Shown here piece after piece: positions 33,647-41,472 of a DNA stretch of 50,875 bases. The stretch comes from S012-109 sp964425105 (lineage in GTDB: Bacteria; Pseudomonadota; Gammaproteobacteria; SZUA-140), in NCBI GenBank assembly GCA_964425105.1, contig CAYRLE010000011.1, positions 1 to 50,875 of the forward strand, read 5' to 3'. Both the position numbers and the translations under genes were made by a program. Numbering within the stretch: the stretch's first letter is position 1; each line of letters begins with the position of its first letter. The notes beneath the pieces were generated by a model. The model searched no databases. It saw nothing but the letters and a program-made list of their open reading frames with translations, and was not told the origin of the DNA.

Positions 33647-35004
33647 GTCTTTGCCAATGCCTCCACGATCCGTTCATGGATACCGCCGAAGGCGCCGTTG
33701 CTCATGATCAGTACATGATCGCCGGCGCCCGCCCGTCGCGATACATGGTCCACGATATCGGCAAGGCAGGCAAATACCTGGCCACGCCCCGCCAGGGACG
33801 CCACCACGGCGTCCAGTTCGCAAGCCAGATCCGGCGGCTGGTAGAGCAGCACCTCGTCGGCCTGCGCCAGGGCCGCCGGCAGGGCCGCTGCGTGGACGCC
33901 CATGCGCATGGTGTTGGAACGCGGCTCCAGCACGGCGATGATGCGCGCCGCGCCCACGGTGCGCCGCAGGCCGGCCAGGGTAGCGGCGATGGCGCTGGGA
34001 TGATGGGCGAAATCGTCATAGACCGTGACCTCCCTGACTACGCCGCGCACCTCCATGCGCCGGCGCACGCCGCGGAAACCGGACAGGGCCTCCAGCGCCA
34101 GCGCCGGCGGCACCCCGGCATGGCGCGCCGCTGCCACCGCCGCCAGGGCGTTGTGGACATTGTGCATGCCCTGCAGGCCCCAGCGCACGCGCCCGAAACA
34201 ATCCTCACCGAGGCAGACATCGAAGGCCTGCAGCCCGTCGTCCTGGGGCCTGGCGTGCCAGCCGGGGCCGCTTGCCGCCTCCAGGTATTCCACGGGCGTC
34301 CAGCAACCACGCGCCCGCACGTCCTCCAGGGCACCATCGGCACGCGGCATGATGAGCAGGCCGTTGCCGGGCACGGTGCGCAGCAGGTGATGGAATTGCA
34401 CCTTGATAGCCTCTAGATCAGGGAAGATGTCCGCATGATCGTACTCCAAGTTGTTGAGCACCAGGGTTCGGGGGCGGTAGTGCACGAACTTGGAGCGCTT
34501 GTCGAAGAAGGCGCTGTCGTACTCATCGGCCTCCACCACGAAGAAGGGCGTCTCGCCGAGGCGTGCCGTGGCAGCAAAATCCAGGGCGGCGCCGCCGATG
34601 AGGAATCCCGGCGCCAGCCCCGCCTGCTCCAGGATCCAGGCCAGCATGGCGGTGGTGGTGGTCTTGCCATGGGTGCCCGCCACCGCCAGCACCCAGCGAG
34701 CCGGCAGCACATGCTGCGCCAGGAAGGCGGGGCCGGAGGTATAGGGCAGCCCCCGGTCCAGCACATATTCCACTGCCGGGTTGCCCCGCGCCAGGGCGTT
34801 GCCGATCACCACCAGGTCCGGCGCCGGGTCCAGGTGGCCGGGATCGTAACCCTCCTGCAGTTGGATGCCCTGCGCCGCCAGCTGCTCGCTCATGGGGGGA
34901 TAGACATGGGCATCGCTGCCGCTCACCTGGAAGCCCAGCTGGCGCGCCAGTACCGCCAGTCCTCCCATGAACGTGCCGCAGATACCCAGAATGTGGATGC
35001 GCAT
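33643..35004 (-). CDS. mpl: UDP-N-acetylmuramate:L-alanyl-gamma-D-glutamyl-meso-diaminopimelate ligase
   Basis: A 453-aa Mur-ligase-family enzyme for peptidoglycan recycling, reattaching the tripeptide to UDP-MurNAc. HILGICGTFMGGLA (4-17), P-loop AGTHGKTTTTAMLAW and the DDFAHHPSAIAATL block mark Mpl rather than MurC. Full length. Confidence 0.94.
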   Translation of the reverse strand: MRIHILGICGTFMGGLAVLARQLGFQVSGSDAHVYPPMSEQLAAQGIQLQEGYDPGHLDPAPDLVVIGNALARGNPAVEYVLDRGLPYTSGPAFLAQHVLPARWVLAVAGTHGKTTTTAMLAWILEQAGLAPGFLIGGAALDFAATARLGETPFFVVEADEYDSAFFDKRSKFVHYRPRTLVLNNLEYDHADIFPDLEAIKVQFHHLLRTVPGNGLLIMPRADGALEDVRARGCWTPVEYLEAASGPGWHARPQDDGLQAFDVCLGEDCFGRVRWGLQGMHNVHNALAAVAAARHAGVPPALALEALSGFRGVRRRMEVRGVVREVTVYDDFAHHPSAIAATLAGLRRTVGAARIIAVLEPRSNTMRMGVHAAALPAALAQADEVLLYQPPDLACELDAVVASLAGRGQVFACLADIVDHVSRRAGAGDHVLIMSNGAFGGIHERIVEALAKT

Positions 35005-35007
35005 GGT

Positions 35008-35550
35008 TCAGTTCACCAAGAACTGGGTTAGGCGCTGACTGATGGAGATGGAAACGAACATATAGGCCACCGCCAGGGCCACCCCCACCGGCATGATGGT
35101 GGACAGGGCATGGCGCAGGATGTGGCCGATCACGATGAGATTCCAGAACAGGCACAGCCACAGCACCAGGGCGGAAATAAAGACCCCCAGGCCGGCATCG
35201 CCGGCCGTCGCCTGGAAGGCACCCACCGTCTCTTGTTGCCAGAACAACAGGGGCAGGGCCAGCAACTCGAAAAAGGCCCCGGTGCCCAACAGGGCGCTGA
35301 ACACCTGTACAAAGCGCTCCGGGAAATGGCGGATCCAGAGCATGAGGAAGGCGAGCCCCCCGAGAATCGCGCTGTCCACCGCCACCAGCAGAAAGGATTG
35401 CCATGACGCCAGATTGAGGGAGGACAACAGGGTGCCCATGGCGATATAGATCAGCAGCGTCAGGAACAGCAGGAAAGTAGAGGCCGGCAGGTCCTGGGGG
35501 CCGCTGCGCAGCAGGCAGATGTCATAGAAACGCTTGAGCAGGAACTTCAT
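35008..35550 (-). CDS. inner-membrane protein of unknown function
   Basis: A 180-aa protein with about five hydrophobic helices (residues of roughly 28-48, 55-75, 85-105, 120-142, 148-170). The ATG at 35550 (MKFLLKRFYDICLLRSGPQDLPAS) is preferred to one at 35574, since the short start peptide resembles YIP1-like bacterial membrane proteins. It lies 3 bases before mpl, so it is likely co-transcribed with mpl-ubiX. Function unknown. Confidence 0.7.
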   Translation of the reverse strand: MKFLLKRFYDICLLRSGPQDLPASTFLLFLTLLIYIAMGTLLSSLNLASWQSFLLVAVDSAILGGLAFLMLWIRHFPERFVQVFSALLGTGAFFELLALPLLFWQQETVGAFQATAGDAGLGVFISALVLWLCLFWNLIVIGHILRHALSTIMPVGVALAVAYMFVSISISQRLTQFLVN

Positions 35551-35607
35551 GCGATCATCCCCGGGACGCCGCAAGCAGTGCGCAGCGTACTGCTTGGCGG
35601 CTGGTTC

Positions 35608-36420
35608 TCAGGCACTGAAATATTTGGCCTCCGGGTGATGCACCACGATGGCGCTGGTACTCTCCTCCGGCCACAGCTGGTATTCATCGCCCATCACCAC
35701 ATGGATGCGCTCGGCATCCAGCAACTCCAGCAGCTTGGCCTGGTCGGCAAGATTGGGGCAGGCGGGATAGCCGAAGGAGTAGCGCGAACCGCGGTACTTC
35801 TGCTTGATCATTTCGCTGATCACGCGGTGGTCCTCCTTGCCAAAGCCCAACTCGGTGCGGATGCGCTTGTGGATGAACTCCGCCAACCCCTCGGTGGCCT
35901 CGACGTTGAGGCCGTGCCAGTAGAGATACTCCTGATACTGGTCGCTCTCGAACAACTGGCGCGCGAAATCCGCGGCATGCTGCCCCACCGTCACCAGTTG
36001 AAAGGCCACCACATCGATCTCCCCGGAATCCACGGAGCGAAAGAAGTCGGCGATACACAGGTGGCGCCCCTTGGCCTGGCGCGGAAAGGTGAAGCGGCAG
36101 CGTTCGCGGCGCCCTTGCGGATCCTCGTAGATGATGAGGTCCTCCCCCTCGGACTGACAGGGAAAGTAGCCGTATACCGCCTGCGGCTGGAGAATATGCT
36201 CCTGTTCGCTGCGCGCCACTAGGCGGTTGAGAATGGGCTCCAGTTCCAGGCGCGCCCAGCGCTGATATTCCTCTGGTGACTTGCCCTGGGATTTGAAGCC
36301 CCACTGGAATTTATAGAGCGCGTTCCGGTTGATATAGGGAACGACGCTGCGCAGCGGAATATGCTCCAGGCACTTGCTGCCCCAGAACGGCGGCTTGGGC
36401 ACCGGATTGTCTGTGGCCAC
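35608..36420 (-). CDS. free-standing cobalamin-dependent methionine synthase activation domain
   Basis: About 270 aa matching only the C-terminal reactivation domain of MetH: the end SRYSFGYPACPNLADQAKLLELL ... HHPEAKYF is the MetH signature for AdoMet-driven re-methylation of cob(II)alamin. The substrate-binding and B12 domains are absent here, so it must act with a separate MetH core or have another role. The frame is open to 36678, but that part is out of frame with a well-supported 73-aa gene. The GTG at 36420, 6 bases past that gene's stop, is the best start, though its Shine-Dalgarno sequence is poor. Confidence 0.75.
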   Translation of the reverse strand: MATDNPVPKPPFWGSKCLEHIPLRSVVPYINRNALYKFQWGFKSQGKSPEEYQRWARLELEPILNRLVARSEQEHILQPQAVYGYFPCQSEGEDLIIYEDPQGRRERCRFTFPRQAKGRHLCIADFFRSVDSGEIDVVAFQLVTVGQHAADFARQLFESDQYQEYLYWHGLNVEATEGLAEFIHKRIRTELGFGKEDHRVISEMIKQKYRGSRYSFGYPACPNLADQAKLLELLDAERIHVVMGDEYQLWPEESTSAIVVHHPEAKYFSA

Positions 36421-36425
36421 GGTTT

Positions 36426-36647
36426 TCAGTGCCGCAACTCCCCTTCCTTGTAATGGGGGTCCAGCCAGCAACGCGGCAATGCCTCGCCGGAGGGGAACAA
36501 CAGGTCGGCCTTGGCAAACTCCGCGGGATCCTGCAACTCCTCTCCCGCGTGCAGTCTGCCTGGCAGGCTGTCCCGGCATGGATCCACCAGCACACTCATA
36601 TCCAGCACCTCCACCAGGTCGCCGGATTGCTTCAGTTTCAGATACAT
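36426..36647 (-). CDS. small conserved protein upstream of the MetH activation domain (73 aa)
   Basis: A 73-aa acidic protein beginning MYLKLKQSGDLVEVLD, with AAGGAG five bases before the ATG, the best ribosome site in the area. The block GRLHAGEELQDPAEFAKADLLFPSGEALPRCW resembles small proteins often mislabelled acetyltransferase in sulfur-oxidizing Gammaproteobacteria. It is too short for a GNAT fold. It is the first gene of a unit with the MetH activation domain. Function unknown. Confidence 0.6.
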   Translation of the reverse strand: MYLKLKQSGDLVEVLDMSVLVDPCRDSLPGRLHAGEELQDPAEFAKADLLFPSGEALPRCWLDPHYKEGELRH

Positions 36648-36721
36648 GATTACTCCTTTCGCTGCTTGCGATTGCCATTCACCCCAATGATACCGGCATC
36701 CGCGCCGATACTAAAACCGAA

Positions 36722-36749
36722 TTGTCCGACCAGGGCAATATGATATGAT
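36722..36749 (+). promoter_or_regulatory. candidate extended -10 promoter of tal
   Basis: TTGTCC (36722-36727), a 16-base spacer and TATGAT (36744-36749) with TGA directly before it (extended -10). The leader to the tal ATG would be about 170 bases and contains a stem GCAGCGCC/GGCGCTGC (about 36891-36908) just before the Shine-Dalgarno site. No small gene is evident in 36750-36928. Confidence 0.5.
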
Positions 36750-36928
36750 GCTTTCATCACTCACGAGAATCGCGAGGTCGAGCGGCCTGCACGGGGTTTT
36801 TGTAATAAAGCGCGCCCTTCGGCGTCTAATCTGGGATCGGGCTTTACAGATTATCCTGATGCGACCGACAAAACATCTATGGAAGGTAAGGCAGCGCCTT
36901 GGCGCTGCAGGCCCGGAAGGAGGAAGCG

Positions 36929-38053
36929 ATGAATCCCTTGCTGCGACTACAGGAATTTGGGCAAAGCGTCTGGTATGACAACATCCATCGCGGGCTGCTG
37001 CAGTCCGGCGCGCTTACGCGGATGATCCGCGACGACGGCCTCAGCGGTGTCACATCCAACCCGACCATCTTCGAAAAGGCCATCAACGGCAGCAGCGCCT
37101 ACGATGACGCACTGCAGACACTGCTGAAAAAACAGCCGGAACTGGACGATCAGGCGGTATTCTTCACCATCGCCATGGAAGATATCCAGATGGCGGCAGA
37201 TCTGCTGCTGCCCGCCTACCAGCGCAGCGGCCACCGCGACGGCATGGTCAGCCTGGAAGTGTCTCCCGATCTGGCCTATGACGCGGAGGCCACCATCCGC
37301 GAGGCCCGCACCCTGTTCCAGCGCGCCGCCCGCCCCAATGTGATGATCAAGGTGCCGGCCACCCAGGCCTGCCTGCCGGCCATCGAGGCCCTCATCGCCG
37401 ACGGCGTCAACGTCAATGTCACCCTGCTGTTTTCCGTCGAGCGCTACCGCGAGGTGGTGGATGCCTATCTGCTGGGACTGGAATCCCGTCTGCGCCGCGG
37501 CCGCGACATCACGGATGTCTGCTCGGTGGCCAGCTTCTTCGTCAGCAGGATAGATACCAAGGTGGATCAGCTGTTGCAACAGCGGCTGGCGCAGGCCGAT
37601 GCCGCGAAACAACAAGTCATTCAGGGACTGCTGGGCAAGATTGCCATCGCCAACGCCAAGATGGCCTATCAGGCCTACCAGGAACTCTACGCCGGCAACG
37701 GCTTCACCCAGCTGCGCGAGGCAGGCGCCCAGACCCAGCGCCTGCTGTGGGGCAGCACCGGCACCAAGAACCCCGCCTATAGCGATGTGCTCTATGTGGA
37801 TTCCCTGATTGGCCCCGAAACCGTGAACACCATCCCCCCTGCCACCTATGACGCCTACAAGGACCATGGCAATCCCCACCTCACCCTCACCGAGGGCGTG
37901 GCGGAGGCACGCCAGGCGCTGACGGCCCTGGCGCAACTGGGCATCGACCTGGACGCCGTTACCACCGAACTGGAGAAAGAAGGCGTGCACCTGTTCGCCG
38001 AGTCCTTCCACACCCTGCTGGCCGGCATCGCGGAGAAACGCCGGGGGCTTTGA
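36929..38053 (+). CDS. tal: transaldolase (long form)
   Basis: A 374-aa pentose phosphate enzyme. Schiff-base lysine K141 in NVMIKVPAT, the N-terminal GLSGVTSNPTIFEKAI (37-52) and WGSTGTKNPAYSDVLY are typical of the roughly 370-aa transaldolases of cyanobacteria and actinobacteria and several Gammaproteobacteria. The ATG at 36929 has GGAAGGAGG upstream. It links pentose and hexose phosphates, including carbon shuffling in autotrophs. Confidence 0.94.
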   Translation: MNPLLRLQEFGQSVWYDNIHRGLLQSGALTRMIRDDGLSGVTSNPTIFEKAINGSSAYDDALQTLLKKQPELDDQAVFFTIAMEDIQMAADLLLPAYQRSGHRDGMVSLEVSPDLAYDAEATIREARTLFQRAARPNVMIKVPATQACLPAIEALIADGVNVNVTLLFSVERYREVVDAYLLGLESRLRRGRDITDVCSVASFFVSRIDTKVDQLLQQRLAQADAAKQQVIQGLLGKIAIANAKMAYQAYQELYAGNGFTQLREAGAQTQRLLWGSTGTKNPAYSDVLYVDSLIGPETVNTIPPATYDAYKDHGNPHLTLTEGVAEARQALTALAQLGIDLDAVTTELEKEGVHLFAESFHTLLAGIAEKRRGL

Positions 38054-38057
38054 GCGG

Positions 38058-38147
38058 GTGATGGGTGATGAGTAATGAAAAAGCTGTATTAATACACACA
38101 TTACGCATCACCCATTACTCATAACTCATAACTCATAACTCATCACC
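38058..38147. repeat. heptad array G, inverted pair
   Basis: Left arm GTGATGG, GTGATGA, GTAATGA; A-rich loop AAAAGCTGTATTAATACACA; right arm CATTACG, CATCACC, CATTACT, CATAACT x3, CATCACC. Seven right-arm units in exact phase, the last five of CAT-A-AC type. It begins 4 bases after the tal stop. The leftover 38148-38224 shows nothing else. Confidence 0.88.
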
Positions 38148-38224
38148 TGCCAAGAATAGCCGCATACCTGCACCACATCGGCCACCATAGCCGTCCCCCG
38201 CCGGATTGGCGTAATATAACCCCC

Positions 38225-39112
38225 ATGGATTTCTGGCAGACAGTCGCCGCAGCCATCGGCAGCGCCAGCGGCCGGCCGTTCACGGTGCGCGGGCAGCGCG
38301 CCATCGGCGGTGGCTGCATCAATGACGCCTATCTGTTGGAAGACGGCGGGCGGCGCTATTTCGTCAAGGTCAACGAGGCGGCGGGACTGGAGATGTTCGC
38401 GGCGGAAAGCGCGGGACTGGAGGAGATCGTCCGCAGCCGCACCCTCCGCGCGCCCCGGCCGCTCTGTCACGGCAGCACCGCGGACCGCGCCTTCCTGGTC
38501 ATGGAATATCTGGAAACAGGAGCAAGTGGCCGCGACAGCATGACGCGCCTGGGCCGCGAACTGGCTGCCATGCACCGGGTAAGCGCCCCCCACTACGGCT
38601 GGCAACGGAACAACACCATCGGCTCCACGCCCCAGATCAACACCCCCGACGAGGACTGGCCGCGCTTCTGGCAACAGCAGCGCCTGGGCTATCAGCTGCA
38701 ACTGGCCGCCCGCAACGGCTATGGCGGCGGCCTGCAGCAACGCGGGGACAGGTTGCTGGAAGCCGTCCCCCTGTTCTTCAGCGCCCGGCAACCACCCCCC
38801 TCCCTGCTCCACGGGGACCTGTGGTCCGGCAACTACACCGTCACCAGCAACGGGGAACCGGTGATCTTCGACCCCGCCGTCTACTACGGCGACCGCGAGG
38901 CCGACCTCGCCATGACCGAACTGTTCGGCGGCTTCCCGGCCGCCTTCTACGATGCCTACCGCGAGGCCTGGCCGCTGGCGCCGGAATACGGCGTACGCAA
39001 GACCCTCTACAACCTCTACCACATCCTCAACCACCTCAATCTGTTCGGCGCCGCCTATCTGGGCCAGGCGCAGGCCATGATGGAACAGCTGCTCAGCGAG
39101 GTGGGCTGGTGA
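38225..39112 (+). CDS. fructosamine-3-kinase-like protein
   Basis: A 295-aa aminoglycoside-phosphotransferase-fold kinase. The N-terminal GGGCINDAYLLEDGGRRYFVKVN (glycine loop and lysine) and catalytic LLHGDLWSGNYTV then IFDPAVYYGDREADLAM are the fructosamine kinase signatures. It probably removes sugar adducts from protein amines. The ATG at 38225 is preceded by a poor ribosome site. Confidence 0.9.
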   Translation: MDFWQTVAAAIGSASGRPFTVRGQRAIGGGCINDAYLLEDGGRRYFVKVNEAAGLEMFAAESAGLEEIVRSRTLRAPRPLCHGSTADRAFLVMEYLETGASGRDSMTRLGRELAAMHRVSAPHYGWQRNNTIGSTPQINTPDEDWPRFWQQQRLGYQLQLAARNGYGGGLQQRGDRLLEAVPLFFSARQPPPSLLHGDLWSGNYTVTSNGEPVIFDPAVYYGDREADLAMTELFGGFPAAFYDAYREAWPLAPEYGVRKTLYNLYHILNHLNLFGAAYLGQAQAMMEQLLSEVGW

Positions 39113-39117
39113 ATTTC

Positions 39118-39135
39118 GGGTGGACACCGCCCACC
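39118..39135. repeat. GGGTGG/CCCACC palindrome
   Basis: GGGTGGACACCGCCCACC right after the fructosamine kinase stop, opening the composite repeat that continues with heptad array H and the palindrome at 39234. Confidence 0.5.
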
Positions 39136-39159
39136 AGGCTGTGGTGGTGGTTATATTTC

Positions 39160-39227
39160 GTGAGGAGTAAAGCGTGGTGCGGGATTGGGCCGCGATCACG
39201 CCTCACGCCTTACTCCTCACCCCTCAC
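39160..39227. repeat. heptad array H with inverted core
   Basis: Left arm GTGAGGA, GTAAAGC, GTGGTGC; core GGGATTGGGCCGCGATCAC (39181-39199); right arm GCCTCAC, GCCTTAC, TCCTCAC, CCCTCAC. The core matches array B (17270 onward) at nearly every position. Confidence 0.82.
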
Positions 39228-39233
39228 GAATAA

Positions 39234-39250
39234 GGTGGGCGGTGCCCGCC
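39234..39250. repeat. GGTGGGC/GCCCGCC palindrome
   Basis: GGTGGGC and GCCCGCC arms around GGT close the composite repeat opened at 39118. It lies 48 bases before the stop of the VWA gene. Confidence 0.5.
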
Positions 39251-39297
39251 CTACGAATTTTACTGTTTCCCTCTGGCACAGGGGACAGGGGGATTTC

Positions 39298-40080
39298 TTA
39301 TCTGAAATTCAGATGCAGCATCTTGCCGCCGGTGCGGTCCGCCAGGGTCTGGTACTCCCAGATGGTGGAAGGGTTCTTACGGCCGATGGGCAGGGTGAAT
39401 ACCGGGGCCGGGATGTTGAGGTAGAAGATGCGGTCGTCTGAAGGCTCGTCGCCCAGCAACAGGTAGGCGCCCGGCGCGCGGCTGTTGGCGGCCGCCTTGT
39501 GAAAGGCGTCGCCGATGGTCTCGTTGGCGCCGATGAAGGGCGCCCCCTTCATGAGTTGGTCGAACATCTCGCCCATGGAGCCGGTATAGGTCTCGGCCTT
39601 GTCGTCGGAGAACCAGGTGATGGCGTCCAGGTGCTTGCCAGAGCGTATCACGATGACCCGCAGGATGGGGATCAGGAAGGTGGAGACACCGTGCATGGAG
39701 CCGGTGGCGTCCACCACCAGATGGAGATCCTTGCCGGGAATGTCCTTGAGCCCCTCGATGAAAATCTCGAAATCCTTGCGCCCCTGCCCCTGATCCAGGT
39801 GCGCCACGCGCAGCACGCGCTGCACCTGGGCCTCGGAGGCCATGCCCGCCATATCCCCCAATTCCTGGGTCAGCCGATTCTTCTCCATACTGGAGGCCGC
39901 CAGCTGGCTGCGCAGTTCCGCCACCTCTTTCTTGAGACGCGGCAGCTGATATTCCTCGGCCATGCGCGAGGTGATGAGAATGGTGACCAGCAGAAAAATG
40001 AATGTCGCCAGCATCAGCAGCGCGACATCCGAGAAGCTCTCGAAGATATTGACGCCGGAAGATCTACGCCGGTTTTTCAT
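39298..40080 (-). CDS. MotB/ExbD-like membrane anchor fused to a VWA domain
   Basis: A 260-aa protein. A short cytoplasmic tail precedes one transmembrane helix (about 14-38) that begins ESFSDVALLML, placing D18 where MotB D32 and ExbD D25 carry protons. A coiled coil follows (41-75), then, instead of the usual OmpA peptidoglycan-binding domain, a VWA fold with the metal-site motif VVDATGSMHG (D124, T126, S128). It is 14 bases after its partner channel gene. The topology puts the VWA domain in the periplasm. Inferred as the plug/anchor subunit of a proton-driven motor; its task is unknown. Confidence 0.72.
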   Translation of the reverse strand: MKNRRRSSGVNIFESFSDVALLMLATFIFLLVTILITSRMAEEYQLPRLKKEVAELRSQLAASSMEKNRLTQELGDMAGMASEAQVQRVLRVAHLDQGQGRKDFEIFIEGLKDIPGKDLHLVVDATGSMHGVSTFLIPILRVIVIRSGKHLDAITWFSDDKAETYTGSMGEMFDQLMKGAPFIGANETIGDAFHKAAANSRAPGAYLLLGDEPSDDRIFYLNIPAPVFTLPIGRKNPSTIWEYQTLADRTGGKMLHLNFR

Positions 40081-40094
40081 GACAGGGGCTCATC

Positions 40095-41087
40095 TCAGAC
40101 CTTTGGAGACCAGATGGCATTGCGCAGCCTGACCCACCAGGGCTTGTTGATGGCCCGCATATGCTTGACCTCCTCGCGCAACACCTCACAGTAGTGCTTG
40201 TGATAACGGATGCTGTCCAGCAACTGTTCGTTCTCGTCCCGGGAAATCTCCTTGAGGCTGGTGACCTCGCTGCGGAAATCGGCCATGGCATTCTTGGATT
40301 CGCCAAAGGCCACCTGCAGCACCTTGATGCGCTGCCCCAGGGCCTCCAGCTCGGAATTGAGAAAGCGCATGTCGCGCTCCATGGAGGGCTGCAGATCCGC
40401 CGAGCAGTAGACCAGGCAGATACGCATCAGGCGGTCGAACAGCCCTTCCACGCCATGGTCGGTGATCTGGGCAAAGACCCGCAGCAAGACACCACCCAGC
40501 ACTGCCCCCAGGAGTGTGGTGTAGAAGGCCGTCCCCATGCCGGCCATGGCCTTGCGCAGCCCGGACAACAGCAACTCCTGGTCATGCCCCAGGGCATCCA
40601 GGGAACTGGTCAGGCCGGTGAGGGTCAGGGTAAGCCCGAGCACGGTACCGATCAGCCCCAGGGTGATGAGCAGATTGCCAATCACCTCTACGGTATGGCT
40701 GACGCGCTGATAGACCGCCAGTTCGGTATTGAGCAAGGCCTCCACATCGATCTGGCCATTGGCCTCCAGGGTCGCCCTGAGGGCGGAAAAGAAACGCCCC
40801 ACCGCCCGCTTGTAGGGCCGCCCTCTCAGACCGCTCAGGCCCTGGCCCTTGACCTCGTCCTCGATGCGAAAGGTGGTGAAGGCCTCCACGGTGATCAGGA
40901 GGGTGAGGGCGAAACTGCCCACCACCCCCAGTACAAACAGTCCCAGGATGAGCCAGGTGACCTTGCTGGTGTCGCTCCTGACGAAGTCCCACACCTCGGT
41001 ATCACTGTACATGGTGACATAGGCGAGGATGGTGGTGGCCGCCCAGATGGTCCACAGGAGGAGGGTGCGCAAGGGCTTCTGGTTCAT
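40095..41087 (-). CDS. MotA/TolQ/ExbB-family proton channel protein
   Basis: A 330-aa inner-membrane protein with four helices (about 8-25, 44-66, 128-152, 173-195). The conserved LITLGLIGTVLGLTLTLTGL and GMGTAFYTTLLGAVLG blocks are the MotA/TolQ/ExbB core (PF01618). A long C-terminal cytoplasmic tail of about 130 residues is predicted largely helical. The ATG at 41087 has AGGAGG upstream; a GTG at 41093 is less likely. It forms a pair with the VWA-carrying anchor. It is not flagellar MotA, which has a different cytoplasmic loop, and no flagellar or tol genes are nearby. Confidence 0.8.
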   Translation of the reverse strand: MNQKPLRTLLLWTIWAATTILAYVTMYSDTEVWDFVRSDTSKVTWLILGLFVLGVVGSFALTLLITVEAFTTFRIEDEVKGQGLSGLRGRPYKRAVGRFFSALRATLEANGQIDVEALLNTELAVYQRVSHTVEVIGNLLITLGLIGTVLGLTLTLTGLTSSLDALGHDQELLLSGLRKAMAGMGTAFYTTLLGAVLGGVLLRVFAQITDHGVEGLFDRLMRICLVYCSADLQPSMERDMRFLNSELEALGQRIKVLQVAFGESKNAMADFRSEVTSLKEISRDENEQLLDSIRYHKHYCEVLREEVKHMRAINKPWWVRLRNAIWSPKV

Positions 41088-41472
41088 GGCCACAACCTCC
41101 TGGCCATGGCCGGGAAACGTTCTCCGTCTCCTGCGCTGCTGCTTAGTGCCGCTTCTTGCATAGGTCTGATCCTCATCAGGAACTCAATCGGATACTCGGA
41201 TACAATATACTGCGCTCTGGCGGGCGAGGACGCTGGGGTTTCTTGATGACGGGAGAATGCTTCATGGGAAAACTGATAAAGTATAATGAATATACCCTGC
41301 TCGTCCCAGTTCGCCAAGCGCCCCGCCTGTCAAAAAATGGTCATTCCCTCCCTGGCCTCCTCAGCCTGAGCGCACAAAAACGCAGCACCAATGCCTCGGC
41401 GGACCGCTGTAAGGCCCATCGCCCATCCCCGACCAAGCTGAACGGTCAATGACAATTTCCAGGAAATCATCC
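41088..41472. other. 385-base intergenic stretch between divergent genes
   Basis: Divergent start regions of the channel gene (minus) and the LolA-like gene (plus). No conserved small gene is visible. TATACT/AATATA-like hexamers near 41201-41208 and 41284-41296 could be -10 elements but lack convincing -35 partners. Short frames here have no family character. Confidence 0.6.

Noticed and set aside
36750..36928. Possible small RNA before tal
   Set aside because: The stem near 36891-36908 lies next to the ribosome site, and no internal terminator separates it from tal.
39298..41087. Zorya defence system
   Set aside because: The channel gene fits loosely, but the partner lacks an OmpA domain and no ZorC, ZorD or ZorE-like gene is adjacent.
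41156..41452. Possible small gene between the channel gene and the LolA-like gene
   Set aside because: No ribosome site, atypical composition and no family character.
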